Shown: positions 32,878 through 41,773 of the stretch, piece by piece
Position numbering within the stretch: position 1 is the stretch's first letter
Layout of the letters: each line of letters begins with the position of its first letter
Assembly: GCF_036013955.1 (NCBI RefSeq)
Contig: NZ_CP107903.1
Location: 8,308,001 to 8,372,000 of the forward strand
Length of the DNA stretch: 64,000 nucleotides
From: Streptomyces sp. NBC_00459
GTDB taxonomy: Bacteria > Actinomycetota > Actinomycetes > Streptomycetales > Streptomycetaceae
Reading direction: 5' to 3'
Program-made: the position numbers and the translations under genes
Notes under the pieces: model-generated
Told to the model about the DNA's origin: nothing
The model's input: the letters and a program-made list of their open reading frames with translations, nothing else
Database searches by the model: none

Positions 32878-34494
32878 TCAGCCCACCTCCTCCGGATCGA
32901 TCTCCCTCAGCTCCCCGTCCAGCAGCAGCCACCGGGTGATCCCGATCGACTCCAGGAACGGCAGATCGTGGCTGGCCACGATCAGCGCTCCCTCGTACGA
33001 GTCCAGCGCCGTCGTGAGCTGTCGCGCGCTCGCCATGTCCAGGTTGTTGGTCGGCTCGTCCAGCATCAGGAGCTGCGGTGCGGGCTCCGCCAGCATCAGG
33101 GCGGCCAGGGCGGCGCGGAACCGCTCACCGCCCGACAGGGTCGCCGCCGGCTGGTCGGCGCGGGCACCCCGGAACAGGAAGCGGGCCAGCCGGGCGCGGA
33201 CCCGGTTGTTGGTGGCGCCCGGGGCGAACCGGGCCACGTTCTGGGCGACCGTCAGCTCGTCGTCCAGGACATCGAGCCGCTGGGGCAGAAAGCGCAGCGG
33301 TACGTGCGTCTTCGTCTCCCCGGAGACCGGGGCCAGTTCCCCGGCGATCGTCCGCAACAGGGTCGTCTTGCCCGCCCCGTTGCGCCCGACCAGCGCGATC
33401 CGCTCGGGCCCGCGCAGGTCGAAGGAGCCGGCGCTCGCGCCGTACGCCAACTCCAGGTCCAGGAGCGTGAGTACGGTACGGCCGGGCGGTACGGCCGTGT
33501 ACGGCAGGTCGACGCGGATCTCGTCGTCGTCCCGTACGGCGTCCACCGCCTCGTCGAGCCGCTCCTTGGCGTCGGCGAGCCGCTCCTCGTGCATGATGCG
33601 GTGCTTGCCCGCCGACTCCTGGGCGGACCGTTTGCGCGCCCCCATGACGATCTTCGGCTCGCGCTTCTGCTCGAACATCTTCTGTCCGTACTTCTTGCGG
33701 CGGGCCAACTTGACCTGGGCGTCGACCAGTTCGCGCTTCTGCTTCTTCAGGTCGGCCTCGGCCACCCGCAGCATGCGTTCGGCCGCCTCCTGTTCGGTGG
33801 CGAGTGCCTCCTCGTACGCCGAGAAGCTGCCGCCGTACCAGGTGACCTCGCCGGAGCGCAGGTCGGCGATCTGGTCGACCAGGTCCAGGAGTTCGCGGTC
33901 GTGGCTGACCACGATCATCACGCCGGGCCAGGAGGAGACGGCCGTGTACAGCCGTCGGCGTGCGTACAGGTCCAGGTTGTTGGTCGGCTCGTCGAGCAGG
34001 AGCACGTCCGGGCGGTCCAGCAGCAGCGCGGCCAGCCGCAGGAGGACCGCCTCGCCGCCCGAGACCTCACCGACGGTGCGGTCCAGGTCGATGTGGCCGA
34101 GGCCGAGTTCGCCGAGCGTGACCAGGGCGCGTTCCTCGACGTCCCAGTTGTCGCCGATCGTCTCGAAGTGCTCCTCGGTCACGTCACCCGCCTCGATGGC
34201 GTGCAGCGCGGCCCGCTGGGCGGAGATGCCGAGGACATCCTCGACGCGCAGCGCGGTGTCGAGGGTGACGGTCTGCGGGAGGTAGCCGACGTCGCCCGCG
34301 ACGCGGACGGTGCCGTCGGCGGGCCGCAGTTGCCCGGCGATGAGCTTCAACAGGGTTGATTTTCCTGATCCGTTGACGCCGACGAGCCCGGTGCGGCCGG
34401 GGCCGACGGTGACGTCGAGACCGTCGAAGACGGGGGTGCCGTCGGGCCAGGCGAAGGAGAGGGAGGTGACGGCGACGGAAGTGGTGGCTGACAT
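32878..34494 (-). CDS. ABC-F ATPase
   Basis: 538 residues from the ATG at 34494. Two ABC ATPase domains, no membrane segments: first Walker A GVNGSGKST, signature SGGEA, Walker B LLLDEPTNNLDL; second Walker A GRNGAGKTT, signature LSGGER, Walker B LMLDEPTNNLD. The charged linker between them (about 245-330, Lys/Arg/Glu-rich) is the P-site tRNA-interaction motif region of ABC-F factors. Such proteins act on the ribosome, either as translation factors or by displacing ribosome-targeting antibiotics. A long untranslated leader (34495-34720) is consistent with antibiotic-induced attenuation. Confidence 0.85.
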   Translation of the reverse strand: MSATTSVAVTSLSFAWPDGTPVFDGLDVTVGPGRTGLVGVNGSGKSTLLKLIAGQLRPADGTVRVAGDVGYLPQTVTLDTALRVEDVLGISAQRAALHAIEAGDVTEEHFETIGDNWDVEERALVTLGELGLGHIDLDRTVGEVSGGEAVLLRLAALLLDRPDVLLLDEPTNNLDLYARRRLYTAVSSWPGVMIVVSHDRELLDLVDQIADLRSGEVTWYGGSFSAYEEALATEQEAAERMLRVAEADLKKQKRELVDAQVKLARRKKYGQKMFEQKREPKIVMGARKRSAQESAGKHRIMHEERLADAKERLDEAVDAVRDDDEIRVDLPYTAVPPGRTVLTLLDLELAYGASAGSFDLRGPERIALVGRNGAGKTTLLRTIAGELAPVSGETKTHVPLRFLPQRLDVLDDELTVAQNVARFAPGATNNRVRARLARFLFRGARADQPAATLSGGERFRAALAALMLAEPAPQLLMLDEPTNNLDMASARQLTTALDSYEGALIVASHDLPFLESIGITRWLLLDGELREIDPEEVG

Positions 34495-34756
34495 ATGGCC
34501 TCGCGGTTGCTTGAGTCGGTCGGGGCAAACGCGTGTCGAGACACCGACGGGCGGCGAAAAGTCCTGGTGGCACGGATAAGGCCCTGCTCCGGAGGGAGGC
34601 ACGGACGGCTCGAACACCGAGGTCGCACGCTACGCACACACACCACTGGAGGGTGTGGGGCGCGGTGTCTCAGGACCTCAGTAGAGCAACGTCCTTCTCC
34701 AATTCGACGGCAACAGGACCGCTGCAAGCGTAGGAAGAGGCGTTTCAGGCTGTCAA
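34495..34756 (-). promoter_or_regulatory. Promoter and long leader of the ABC-F gene
   Basis: On the minus strand TTGACA (34756-34751) and TACGCT (34732-34727) are 18 bases apart, a good sigma-70-type promoter. About 225 bases then precede the ABC-F start. The leader contains a short inverted repeat (CACACC ... GGTGTG near 34640-34660) and tiny possible reading frames such as TTG-CTC-TAC-TGA after GGAGAAGG. A ribosome-sensing attenuator is possible; it is not proven. Confidence 0.5.
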
Positions 34757-34781
34757 AGCATTTAACCGGGGGCGGGGGCTG

Positions 34782-35198
34782 TCACAGGGCGTCGCGCATC
34801 AGCTCCGCGAGGTCGCGGTCCAGGTCCGTCTGGAGATGCTCAAGGCCGACGGGCACCAGCTCGGTGGTGGCCGCCAGGAAGTGCCGCAGCTCGCCGGAGC
34901 GGACATGCACGACCGCGGTCCCCTCGGGGGCGTGGAACTCCAGCACCGTACGGTCGTAGCCGTACGGCCGCACTCGTACGTCGCCGTGGCCCTGCGGTTC
35001 CCGCATGCCGTCGGCGAGGAGTTCACGGGCGAAGGTCCAGCAGACCTCCACGCCCTCCAGCGTGGCCGGCGCGGGGAAGGTCATCCGGACCGCGAACGGG
35101 TCGCTCCGGTCGTAGGTGAGCGTTGCGGGAATGCTCGTCATCCGCGGTGCGGCGGCGACGAGACGGGCCTCTACGAGCTGCTCGATGACGGTGGACAA
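34782..35198 (-). CDS. ssgD: SsgA-like sporulation/cell-division protein, probably SsgD
   Basis: 138 residues, the normal length for SALPs, starting from a TTG at 35198 with GGGAG seven bases upstream. The conserved SALP core is visible: LTYDRSDPFAVRMTF, VCWTFARELLADGM, GHGDVRVRPYG and LEFHAPEGTAVVHV. SALPs steer septum placement and peptidoglycan remodelling during sporulation. The assignment to SsgD rests on gene neighbourhood as I recall it (SCO6722) and is less sure than the family. Confidence 0.82.
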   Translation of the reverse strand: MSTVIEQLVEARLVAAAPRMTSIPATLTYDRSDPFAVRMTFPAPATLEGVEVCWTFARELLADGMREPQGHGDVRVRPYGYDRTVLEFHAPEGTAVVHVRSGELRHFLAATTELVPVGLEHLQTDLDRDLAELMRDAL

Positions 35199-35298
35199 CG
35201 ACTTGCTCCCTTGTGACGGTTGGCCGGACTCCGGGATGGAACGGTCCGCACACTGAGAGAGACGCTGGAATGAGCCAATCAGTGCACCTGAATTTCGA

Positions 35299-35312
35299 GT
35301 GACCTCTGTCAC
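35299..35312. promoter_or_regulatory. Palindrome between ssgD and the beta-propeller gene
   Basis: GTGAC-CTCT-GTCAC, a perfect 5-base inverted repeat, lies in the 144-base divergent intergenic region, 31 bases before the plus-strand gene. Candidate operator only. Confidence 0.4.
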
Positions 35313-35342
35313 CGAGTTCATTCACTGCTACCTTCGCCCGCC

Positions 35343-36482
35343 ATGAGGATCATGGGGACGCAGCGACAGAACAGGCGTGCGAGTCGGACGAGGCGAATGG
35401 CGAGGGCAGGCGCGTACGCGGCGGCACTGGCCGCCGTGGCCGCCGGACTGGCCGCACCCGCGCAGGCGTACGAGGGGACGGGCGCCGCTCCCGGCGCCGG
35501 GCATCGGGCGCCGCACTGGGCGCTGAAGGACAGCGGCACCACGGACGTCCGCTTCCGCGGACTGTCCGCCGTCAGCCGGGGCACCGCCTGGCTCGCCGGC
35601 ACCCAGGGCACCGTCCTGCGCACCACCGACGGCGGAACGAGCTGGCGAAACGTCTCTCCGCCGGGTGCGGCCGAGCTCCAGTTCCGGGACATCGAGGCGT
35701 TCGACGCACGGCGCGCCGTGGTCCTGGCCATCGGCGAGGGAGAGTCCTCCCGGGTCTACCGGACCGACGACGGCGGTGAGACCTGGACCGAGTCCTTCCG
35801 CAACACCGACGCCAAGGCCTTCTACGACTGCCTCACCTTCTTCGACCGCCGTCACGGCCTCGCGATGAGCGACCCGGTGGACGGCAAGTTCCGCATCCTG
35901 TCCACCAGCGACGGCGGACGCTCCTGGACGGTGCTGCCCAGCGCCGGCATGCCTGCCGCGCTGGACGGCGAGGCGGGCTTCGCGGCGAGCGGACAGTGCC
36001 TGGTGAGTTCGGGTCCGCGTGACGTGTGGCTGGCCACGGGCGGGGGTGCACGCGCGCGTGTGCTGCACTCCGCCGACCGCGGGCTCACCTGGACGGCCAC
36101 CGACACACCGATACCGGCGGGCGATCCGGCCCGCGGCGTCTTCGCGCTCGCCTTCCGCGACCGCACGCACGGACTGGCCGTCGGAGGCGACTACCGCGCC
36201 GATCAGACATCCCCGCGCGCGGGGGCGGTCACCGCGAACGGCGGTCGCACCTGGACGACGGCCGCCGCGTCCCCGCCCGCCTACCGTTCCGGCGTCGCCT
36301 GGCTCCCGTACAGCCGCACGGCGGCGCTCGCGGTCGGCCCGACCGGCACCGACCTCACCACGGACGCGGGCCGCACCTGGAAGACCGTCGACACGGGCTC
36401 GTACGACACCGTGGACTGCACCCACGACCTGGGCTGCTGGGCCGCCGGGGAGAAGGGGCGCGTGGCACGGCTCGAATCGTGA
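35343..36482 (+). CDS. Secreted BNR/Asp-box beta-propeller protein (Ycf48-like)
   Basis: 379 residues from the ATG at 35343. A signal peptide (AGAYAAALAAVAAGLAAPAQA, cleavage near residue 43) leads into six Asp-box repeats: TTDGGTSW, TDDGGETW, TSDGGRSW, SADRGLTW, TANGGRTW and TTDAGRTW. This is a six-bladed propeller like sialidases and the photosystem assembly factor Ycf48. Sialidase catalytic residues are not evident, so it is probably a binding protein. Some homologues are labelled oxidoreductase without evidence. Monocistronic. Confidence 0.8.
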   Translation: MRIMGTQRQNRRASRTRRMARAGAYAAALAAVAAGLAAPAQAYEGTGAAPGAGHRAPHWALKDSGTTDVRFRGLSAVSRGTAWLAGTQGTVLRTTDGGTSWRNVSPPGAAELQFRDIEAFDARRAVVLAIGEGESSRVYRTDDGGETWTESFRNTDAKAFYDCLTFFDRRHGLAMSDPVDGKFRILSTSDGGRSWTVLPSAGMPAALDGEAGFAASGQCLVSSGPRDVWLATGGGARARVLHSADRGLTWTATDTPIPAGDPARGVFALAFRDRTHGLAVGGDYRADQTSPRAGAVTANGGRTWTTAAASPPAYRSGVAWLPYSRTAALAVGPTGTDLTTDAGRTWKTVDTGSYDTVDCTHDLGCWAAGEKGRVARLES

Positions 36483-36546
36483 GGCCCGGGTACTCGTTCA
36501 CCGACACCAGCCCGTAAGGACAGCGCGAGCGAAGGAAGTGAACGCC

Positions 36547-36873
36547 ATGCCACGCGGTTCCAGCCCCAAGCGGGAACGCCAGTACGAACACATCAAGGAG
36601 AGCGCGCTCGACCGGGGTGAGAGCGAGAAGCGCGCCGAGGAGATCGCCGCGCGGACCGTCAACAAGGAGCGTGCCCGCGCCGGCGAGTCCAGGACCGCCG
36701 GCCGTACGTCCACCCAGGACATGTCGTCCGCGAAGCGGGGCGGTCAGCGCTCGCACAAGGGCGCCCAGGGGCCGACGTACGACCAGCTCTACGAGGAGGC
36801 CAAGCGGCGCGGTGTGCGCGGCCGCTCGGACATGAACAAGGAGCAGCTGAAGCGGGCGCTGGGCGGCAGGTGA
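36547..36873 (+). CDS. Small basic protein with Rho-N-like C-terminus
   Basis: 108 residues from the ATG at 36547 (AGGAAG upstream). Very polar, rich in Lys, Arg and Glu, with a helical N-terminus (ERQYEHIKESALDRGESEKRAEEIAARTVNKERA) and a C-terminal YDQLYEEAKRRGVRGRSDMNKEQLKRALG that resembles the Rho N-terminal/SAP-like helix pair. Homologues in actinobacteria are often named plasmid stabilisation protein. Nucleic-acid binding is an inference. No partner gene is apparent. Confidence 0.75.
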   Translation: MPRGSSPKRERQYEHIKESALDRGESEKRAEEIAARTVNKERARAGESRTAGRTSTQDMSSAKRGGQRSHKGAQGPTYDQLYEEAKRRGVRGRSDMNKEQLKRALGGR

Positions 36874-36907
36874 CCCGCTGCGCGGGGGCCGTACGCTCGT
36901 CGTCACC

Positions 36908-37606
36908 ATGGAGATGACGACGAGCGTACCCATTCCGGCAGACTGGCCCACGACCGAGGAGGACGCCCGCGCGGTCCAGGACGAGCTGCGGCTGCGGGTG
37001 GTCCTGGACGAGCCGGGACCGTCGCCCGGGACGGGGCACGTCACGGGCGTCGATGTCGCCTACGACGACGAGCGCGACCTCGTCGTGGCCGCCGCTGTCG
37101 TCCTGGACGCGGCGAGCCTCGATGTCGTCGCCGAGGCCACGGCCGCCGGGCGGGTCCCCTTCCCGTACGTGCCCGGCCTGCTCGCGTTCCGCGAGATCCC
37201 GGCCGTCCTGGCCGCCCTGGAGGCGCTGCCCGTCCCGCCCGGCGTCGTCGTCTGCGACGGCTACGGACTGGCCCACCCGCGCCGCTTCGGCCTGGCCAGT
37301 CACCTCGGTGTCCTCACCGGCCTCCCCACGATCGGCGTCGCGAAGAACCCGTTCACCTTCGGGTACGAGGAGCCGGGCGCCTCGCGCGGCTCGGCGTCCC
37401 CGCTCCTGGCCGGCGCGGAGGAGGTCGGCCGCGCCCTGCGCACCCGGGACGCGGTCAAACCGGTGTTCGTCTCGGTCGGCCACCGCACGTCCCTCGACAC
37501 GGCCTGCGCCCACACCCTGGCGCTCACCCCGGAGTACCGCCTCCCGGAGACGACCCGCCGGGCGGACGCCCTGTGCAGACGGGCACTGAAGGAAGCCACC
37601 GCGTGA
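36908..37606 (+). CDS. nfi: Endonuclease V
   Basis: 232 residues from the ATG at 36908, usual length. Catalytic acids fit the family: Asp49 in TGVDVAY, the Glu in PGLLAFREIP (about 98) and the Asp in VVCDGYGLAHPRRFGLASHLG (about 119); the YVPG wedge motif precedes. It cuts DNA (or RNA) near deaminated adenine (inosine). It begins 35 bases after the small basic protein, possibly in the same transcript. Confidence 0.92.
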   Translation: MEMTTSVPIPADWPTTEEDARAVQDELRLRVVLDEPGPSPGTGHVTGVDVAYDDERDLVVAAAVVLDAASLDVVAEATAAGRVPFPYVPGLLAFREIPAVLAALEALPVPPGVVVCDGYGLAHPRRFGLASHLGVLTGLPTIGVAKNPFTFGYEEPGASRGSASPLLAGAEEVGRALRTRDAVKPVFVSVGHRTSLDTACAHTLALTPEYRLPETTRRADALCRRALKEATA

Positions 37607-37621
37607 CGAAGGCGACCGTCC

Positions 37622-37684
37622 GAGACGATCAGGTGATCTTGTGATCGGGTGATCATCTGAGTACATGTTCTGAGTACTTGTACG
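37622..37684. repeat. Tandem short repeats upstream of a small membrane protein
   Basis: GGTGATC or TGTGATC units recur at close spacing from 37630 to 37656. They are followed by a 13-base tandem repeat, TCTGAGTACATGT then TCTGAGTACTTGT (about 37656-37681). They lie 40-90 bases before the 48-residue protein, in its probable promoter. Confidence 0.5.
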
Positions 37685-37721
37685 GATGCCGGCGGCCCCG
37701 AGCTGTCGGCAGGCTGTGTCC

Positions 37722-37868
37722 ATGACCACGCACCGAGCCCCGAAGCCCGTCGCCAGCCCCGTCCAGCCCGTCGAGCGGGCCGTCACGGCGGCACTGATCG
37801 TCGCCGCACTGGCGGGACTCGCCTGGATCGGCGGCATGATCTACACGGTCACCGGCTGGGCCCAGTAG
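37722..37868 (+). CDS. Small single-pass membrane protein (48 residues)
   Basis: A polar N-terminus (MTTHRAPKPVASPVQPVERA) is followed by one transmembrane helix (VTAALIVAALAGLAWIGGMIY, about 21-41) and a short TGWAQ tail. The start at 37722 has a GGCAGG-like site. GC3 is high, supporting real coding. Unknown function; many Streptomyces encode similar orphan membrane peptides. Confidence 0.65.
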   Translation: MTTHRAPKPVASPVQPVERAVTAALIVAALAGLAWIGGMIYTVTGWAQ

Positions 37869-37899
37869 GCACCTGGGAGCCGTCAGGCGTCCCGGCCGG

Positions 37900-39087
37900 T
37901 CATCTGCGGGCCGCGACCCGGAACGTGATCCCCGCCTTGCGCAGGCGTTCGATCAGCGCGTCGCCCATCGCCACGGCGGTGGTGACCTGCCCGGCCGTCG
38001 CCGGGAGATCGTCGAAGGCCAGGGAGAGCGCCGACTCGGCGAACATCTTCGCCGTCTCGTCGTAGCCGGGGTCGCCGCCCGCGACCTCCGTGAACACCCG
38101 CTGTCCGCCGCCCTCACCCACGAACCGCACCGAGAACCAGCTCTTCGCCCGCCGCTCCGCGCTCGGCCCGTCCCCGGGCTGCAGCCGCCCCGACAGCCAG
38201 CGCCGCGCGGGCGGCAGTTGGGCAGCCGCGACCACCGCACCGGCGGCGGCGACCCCACCCACCGCGAAGGGCAGCCTCTGTACCGCCGCGTAGTGGCGGT
38301 AACGGAAATCGGGCCCGTACCGTTCCAGCGCGCGTGCCGAACGCGCGACGACCTGCGGATCGATGGTCGGCAGCGGCAGCGCCCAGGCGTCGACCTCCCT
38401 GGCGTACCGGGGTGCGCCCGCGGGGGCGGTCGCCCGGCGCCCCAGCAGCCGCGGCTCATGACGTCGCCGGTCACGTGCCGCGGACAGCATCTGCGGTCCC
38501 CGGGAGAACTGGTTGAGCGCCGAGGCGAAGGTGCCGCCCGAGAACATCGCGTCGCTGCGCACGAACCCGTCCACGGTCAGCGGCACTCCCTCGGGCAGTT
38601 GCGCGACCGTGAAGTAGGCGCCCAGGTCGTGCGGGACCGAGTCGAATCCGCAGGCGTGCACCAGCCGGGCGCCGGTCTCCCGCGCGCGCGTGTCGTGCCG
38701 CACGTACATCAGGTCGACGAACTCGGGCTCACCGCTGAGGTCGAGATAGTCGGTGCCGGCGTCCGCGCAGGCGGCGACCAGTTCCTCGCCGTACGTCAGA
38801 TAGGGGCCCACCGTCGTGGCCAGCACGCGCGCGTGATCGGCGAGAGCGCGCAGCGAGGCCGGATCGGACACGTCCGCCTCCAGGACTCCGACCTCGGCGG
38901 TCCTTCCGGCTCCCACGAGTCGCTCGCGCAACTGTTCCAGCTTGTCCTTGCTGCGGCCGGCGATCGCCCAGCGCAGACCGTCGGGCGCGTGTGCGGCGAG
39001 GTACTCGGCGGTGAGCGCGCCGACGAAGCCGGTGGCTCCGAACAGCACGATGTCGTACGGGCGTTCCATCTTGCTGGGCCTGCTCAT
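37900..39087 (-). CDS. Saccharopine-dehydrogenase-like/trans-acting enoyl reductase family protein
   Basis: 395 residues from the ATG at 39087 (GAGGGG upstream). Rossmann fold at the N-terminus, YDIVLFGATGFVGALTAEYLA, then WAIAGRSKDKLEQL and a second dinucleotide-side region VGPYLTYGEELVAACADAGTDYLDLSGE. It resembles the trans-acting enoyl reductases of mycobacterial lipid synthesis and the saccharopine dehydrogenase-like oxidoreductases. The substrate is unknown. A hydrophobic stretch (VGGVAAAGAVVAAAQL) may associate with membrane. Divergent from the CaiB-type gene. Confidence 0.82.
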   Translation of the reverse strand: MSRPSKMERPYDIVLFGATGFVGALTAEYLAAHAPDGLRWAIAGRSKDKLEQLRERLVGAGRTAEVGVLEADVSDPASLRALADHARVLATTVGPYLTYGEELVAACADAGTDYLDLSGEPEFVDLMYVRHDTRARETGARLVHACGFDSVPHDLGAYFTVAQLPEGVPLTVDGFVRSDAMFSGGTFASALNQFSRGPQMLSAARDRRRHEPRLLGRRATAPAGAPRYAREVDAWALPLPTIDPQVVARSARALERYGPDFRYRHYAAVQRLPFAVGGVAAAGAVVAAAQLPPARRWLSGRLQPGDGPSAERRAKSWFSVRFVGEGGGQRVFTEVAGGDPGYDETAKMFAESALSLAFDDLPATAGQVTTAVAMGDALIERLRKAGITFRVAARR

Positions 39088-39294
39088 GACACCCCTCGTT
39101 GTGCGTCCCGCGCCGTTGTCGGTGGTCGAGGCTAGCGTGAGGGGGAGTGGCGTCGCGCGGCCGGTCGCTGTCCGGAACGAAGCGGCTTGGCCAAGCGCTT
39201 GCTTAATCAACGACCGGTGAAACCTTGTGCGCGGCGGAACGCGTTCCTAGCATCGCTGGTGTCACATCGGTTGTGTCACGGGAGTGGGGGCTCG

Positions 39295-40431
39295 ATGTCA
39301 GTGGCGGGGACGGCGGGCAGCGGCCCGCTCGCCGGAGTGCGGGTGGTCGAGCTGGCGGGCATCGGGCCCGCCCCGTTCGCCGCCATGCTCCTCGCCGACC
39401 TGGGTGCCGACGTGGTGCGGGTGGACCGGCCCGGGGGCGCCGTACTCGCCGTCGACCCCGAGTACGACGTGACGAACCGCAACAAACGGTCGGTGATCGT
39501 CGACCTGAAGGCGGCCGACGGACCCTCCCGCGTCCTCGACCTGGCCGCCCGCGCCGACATCCTGGTCGAGGGCTACCGCCCGGGCGTCGCCGAGCGCCTC
39601 GGCATCGGACCCGAGACCTGCCACGCCCGCAACCCGAGGCTCGTCTACGGCCGGATGACGGGCTGGGGCCAGGAGGGCCCGCTCGCCCGCCGCGCCGGAC
39701 ACGACATCGCCTACCTCGCCCCGACCGGCATCCTGGGCCTGATCGGCAGCCCGGACGCCCCACCGCCCGCCCCGGCGAACCTCCTGGGCGACTACGCGGG
39801 CGGCTCCCTCTACCTCGTCGTCGGCGTCCTCGCCGCCCTCCACCACGCGCGCGCGACAGGCACCGGCCAGGTCGTGGACGCCGCGATCGTCGACGGCGCC
39901 GCCCACCTCGCCACGATGATCCACGGCATGCTCGCGGCGGGCGGCTGGCAGGACCGGCGCGGCGCCAACCTCCTCGACGGCGGCTGTCCGTACTACGGCA
40001 CGTACGAGACCGCCGACGGCCGGTACATGGCGGTCGGCGCGCTGGAACCGCAGTTCTACGACGAGTTCCTCGACCTGCTCGGCATCCCGGAGCACTCCGG
40101 TGCCCGCAAGGACATCACCCGTTGGAACGACCTGCGCGAGGCCGTCACCGCCCGCTTCAGAACCCGTACGAGGGACGAGTGGACGGCCGTCTTCGAGGGT
40201 TCCGACGCCTGTGTGGCGCCCGTCCTCTCGCTGCGCGAGGCCCCGCACCACCCGCACCTGGCCGCCCGTGGCACCTTCACCGACCACGGCGGCATCACCC
40301 AACCCGCCCCCGCGCCCCGCTTCTCCGTCACCCACACGTCGATCCACAGCGGTCCCGCCCAGCCCGGCGCCGACACGGCGGACGTGGCGCGCGACTGGGA
40401 CGTGCCCCGACTCCTGCGGGACGGCGGCTGA
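39295..40431 (+). CDS. CaiB/BaiF family CoA-transferase or alpha-methylacyl-CoA racemase
   Basis: 378 residues from the ATG at 39295 (GGGAG upstream). Family motifs: GVRVVELAGIGPAPFAAMLLADLGADVVRVDRPGG near the N-terminus, KRSVIVDLK, and NLLGDYAGGSLYLVVG with the catalytic Asp. Length and the GDYAGG context resemble alpha-methylacyl-CoA racemases (AMACR/Mcr), which epimerise 2-methyl-branched acyl-CoA before beta-oxidation. That fits the thiolase and FadB genes directly downstream (51- and 76-base gaps) and the methyl-branched lipids of Streptomyces. Confidence 0.87.
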   Translation: MSVAGTAGSGPLAGVRVVELAGIGPAPFAAMLLADLGADVVRVDRPGGAVLAVDPEYDVTNRNKRSVIVDLKAADGPSRVLDLAARADILVEGYRPGVAERLGIGPETCHARNPRLVYGRMTGWGQEGPLARRAGHDIAYLAPTGILGLIGSPDAPPPAPANLLGDYAGGSLYLVVGVLAALHHARATGTGQVVDAAIVDGAAHLATMIHGMLAAGGWQDRRGANLLDGGCPYYGTYETADGRYMAVGALEPQFYDEFLDLLGIPEHSGARKDITRWNDLREAVTARFRTRTRDEWTAVFEGSDACVAPVLSLREAPHHPHLAARGTFTDHGGITQPAPAPRFSVTHTSIHSGPAQPGADTADVARDWDVPRLLRDGG

Positions 40432-40482
40432 CCGCTGCCCCCTGCCGGCCCGCTTGCCCAACCCACCCCGAAAGGCCCACCA

Positions 40483-41697
40483 GTGAGCACCGAAGCGTAC
40501 GTGTACGACGCGATCCGCACCCCGCGCGGGCGTGGCAAGGCGAACGGAGCCCTGCACGGCACCAAGCCCGTCGATCTCGTCGTCGGCCTCATCCACGAGA
40601 TCAGGAACCGCTTCCCGGACCTCGACCCGGCCGCGATCGACGACATCGTGCTGGGTGTCGTCGGACCGGTCGGCGACCAGGGCTCCGACATCGCGCGGGT
40701 CGCCGCGGTCGTCGCCGGGCTGCCGGACACGGTGGCCGGCGTCCAGGAGAACCGCTTCTGTGCGTCGGGCCTGGAGGCCGTCAACATGGCCGCCGCCAAG
40801 GTGCGTTCGGGCTGGGAGGACCTCGTTCTCGCGGGCGGCGTCGAGTCGATGTCACGGGTGCCGATGGGCTCGGACGGCGGCGCCTGGTTCAACGACCCGA
40901 TGACCAACCTCGCCGTCAACTTCGTGCCGCAGGGCATCGGCGCCGACCTCATCGCCACCATCGAGGGCTTCTCGCGGCGCGACGTCGACGAGTACGCGGC
41001 CCTGTCCCAGGAGCGGGCGGCGACGGCCTGGAAGGAGGGCCGCTTCGGGCGGTCCCTCGTCCCGGTGAGGGACCGCAACCGCCTGGTCGTCCTCGACCAC
41101 GACGAACACCTGCGCCCCGGGACCACCGCCGACTCGCTGGCCCGGCTCAAGCCGTCGTTCGCGGACATCGGTGACCTGGGCGGTTTCGACGCCGTGGCGC
41201 TCCAGAAGTACCACTGGGTGGAGAAGATCGACCACGTCCACCACGCGGGCAACTCCTCCGGCATCGTGGACGGCGCCTCGCTGGTCGCCATCGGTTCCCG
41301 GGAGGTCGGTGAGCGCTACGGGCTGCGTCCGCGCGCGCGGATCGTCTCCGCCGCCGTGTCCGGCTCCGAGCCCACCATCATGCTCACCGGCCCGGCGCCC
41401 GCCACCCGCAAGGCGCTCGCCAAGGCCGGGCTGACCATCGACGACATCGACCTCGTCGAGATCAACGAGGCGTTCGCGGCCGTCGTCCTGCGCTTCGCCC
41501 GGGACATGGGCCTGTCCCTCGACAGGATCAACGTCAACGGCGGCGCCATCGCGCTCGGCCACCCGCTGGGCGCCACCGGCGCGATGATCCTCGGCACGCT
41601 CGTCGACGAACTGGAGCGCCAGGACAAGCGCTACGGCCTGGCCACGCTGTGCGTGGGCGGCGGCATGGGCATCGCGACGATCGTCGAGCGGGTCTGA
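40483..41697 (+). CDS. fadA: Acetyl-CoA C-acyltransferase (thiolase)
   Basis: 404 residues from a GTG at 40483. The thiolase active site is complete: nucleophile Cys93 in ENRFCASG, the His of NGGAIALGHPLGATG and the second Cys in LCVGGGMG near the C-terminus. It cleaves 3-ketoacyl-CoA to acetyl-CoA and a shortened acyl-CoA. Followed by fadB in the same direction, it forms the core of a beta-oxidation operon. It is not a PcaF, since it lies far from the pca genes and pairs with FadB. Confidence 0.9.
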   Translation: MSTEAYVYDAIRTPRGRGKANGALHGTKPVDLVVGLIHEIRNRFPDLDPAAIDDIVLGVVGPVGDQGSDIARVAAVVAGLPDTVAGVQENRFCASGLEAVNMAAAKVRSGWEDLVLAGGVESMSRVPMGSDGGAWFNDPMTNLAVNFVPQGIGADLIATIEGFSRRDVDEYAALSQERAATAWKEGRFGRSLVPVRDRNRLVVLDHDEHLRPGTTADSLARLKPSFADIGDLGGFDAVALQKYHWVEKIDHVHHAGNSSGIVDGASLVAIGSREVGERYGLRPRARIVSAAVSGSEPTIMLTGPAPATRKALAKAGLTIDDIDLVEINEAFAAVVLRFARDMGLSLDRINVNGGAIALGHPLGATGAMILGTLVDELERQDKRYGLATLCVGGGMGIATIVERV

Positions 41698-41773
41698 ACT
41701 CCCGGCGGATCCAGCCGACTCGGCGCCACCAAAGACTTCTGAAGACTTCTGAGCCTCCACGGAGATCCCCGTC

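Noticed and set aside
40483..41697. Thiolase as the missing PcaF
   Set aside because: It forms an operon with fadB and a CaiB-type gene and lies 25 kb from the pca cluster; sequence features are those of a general FadA.
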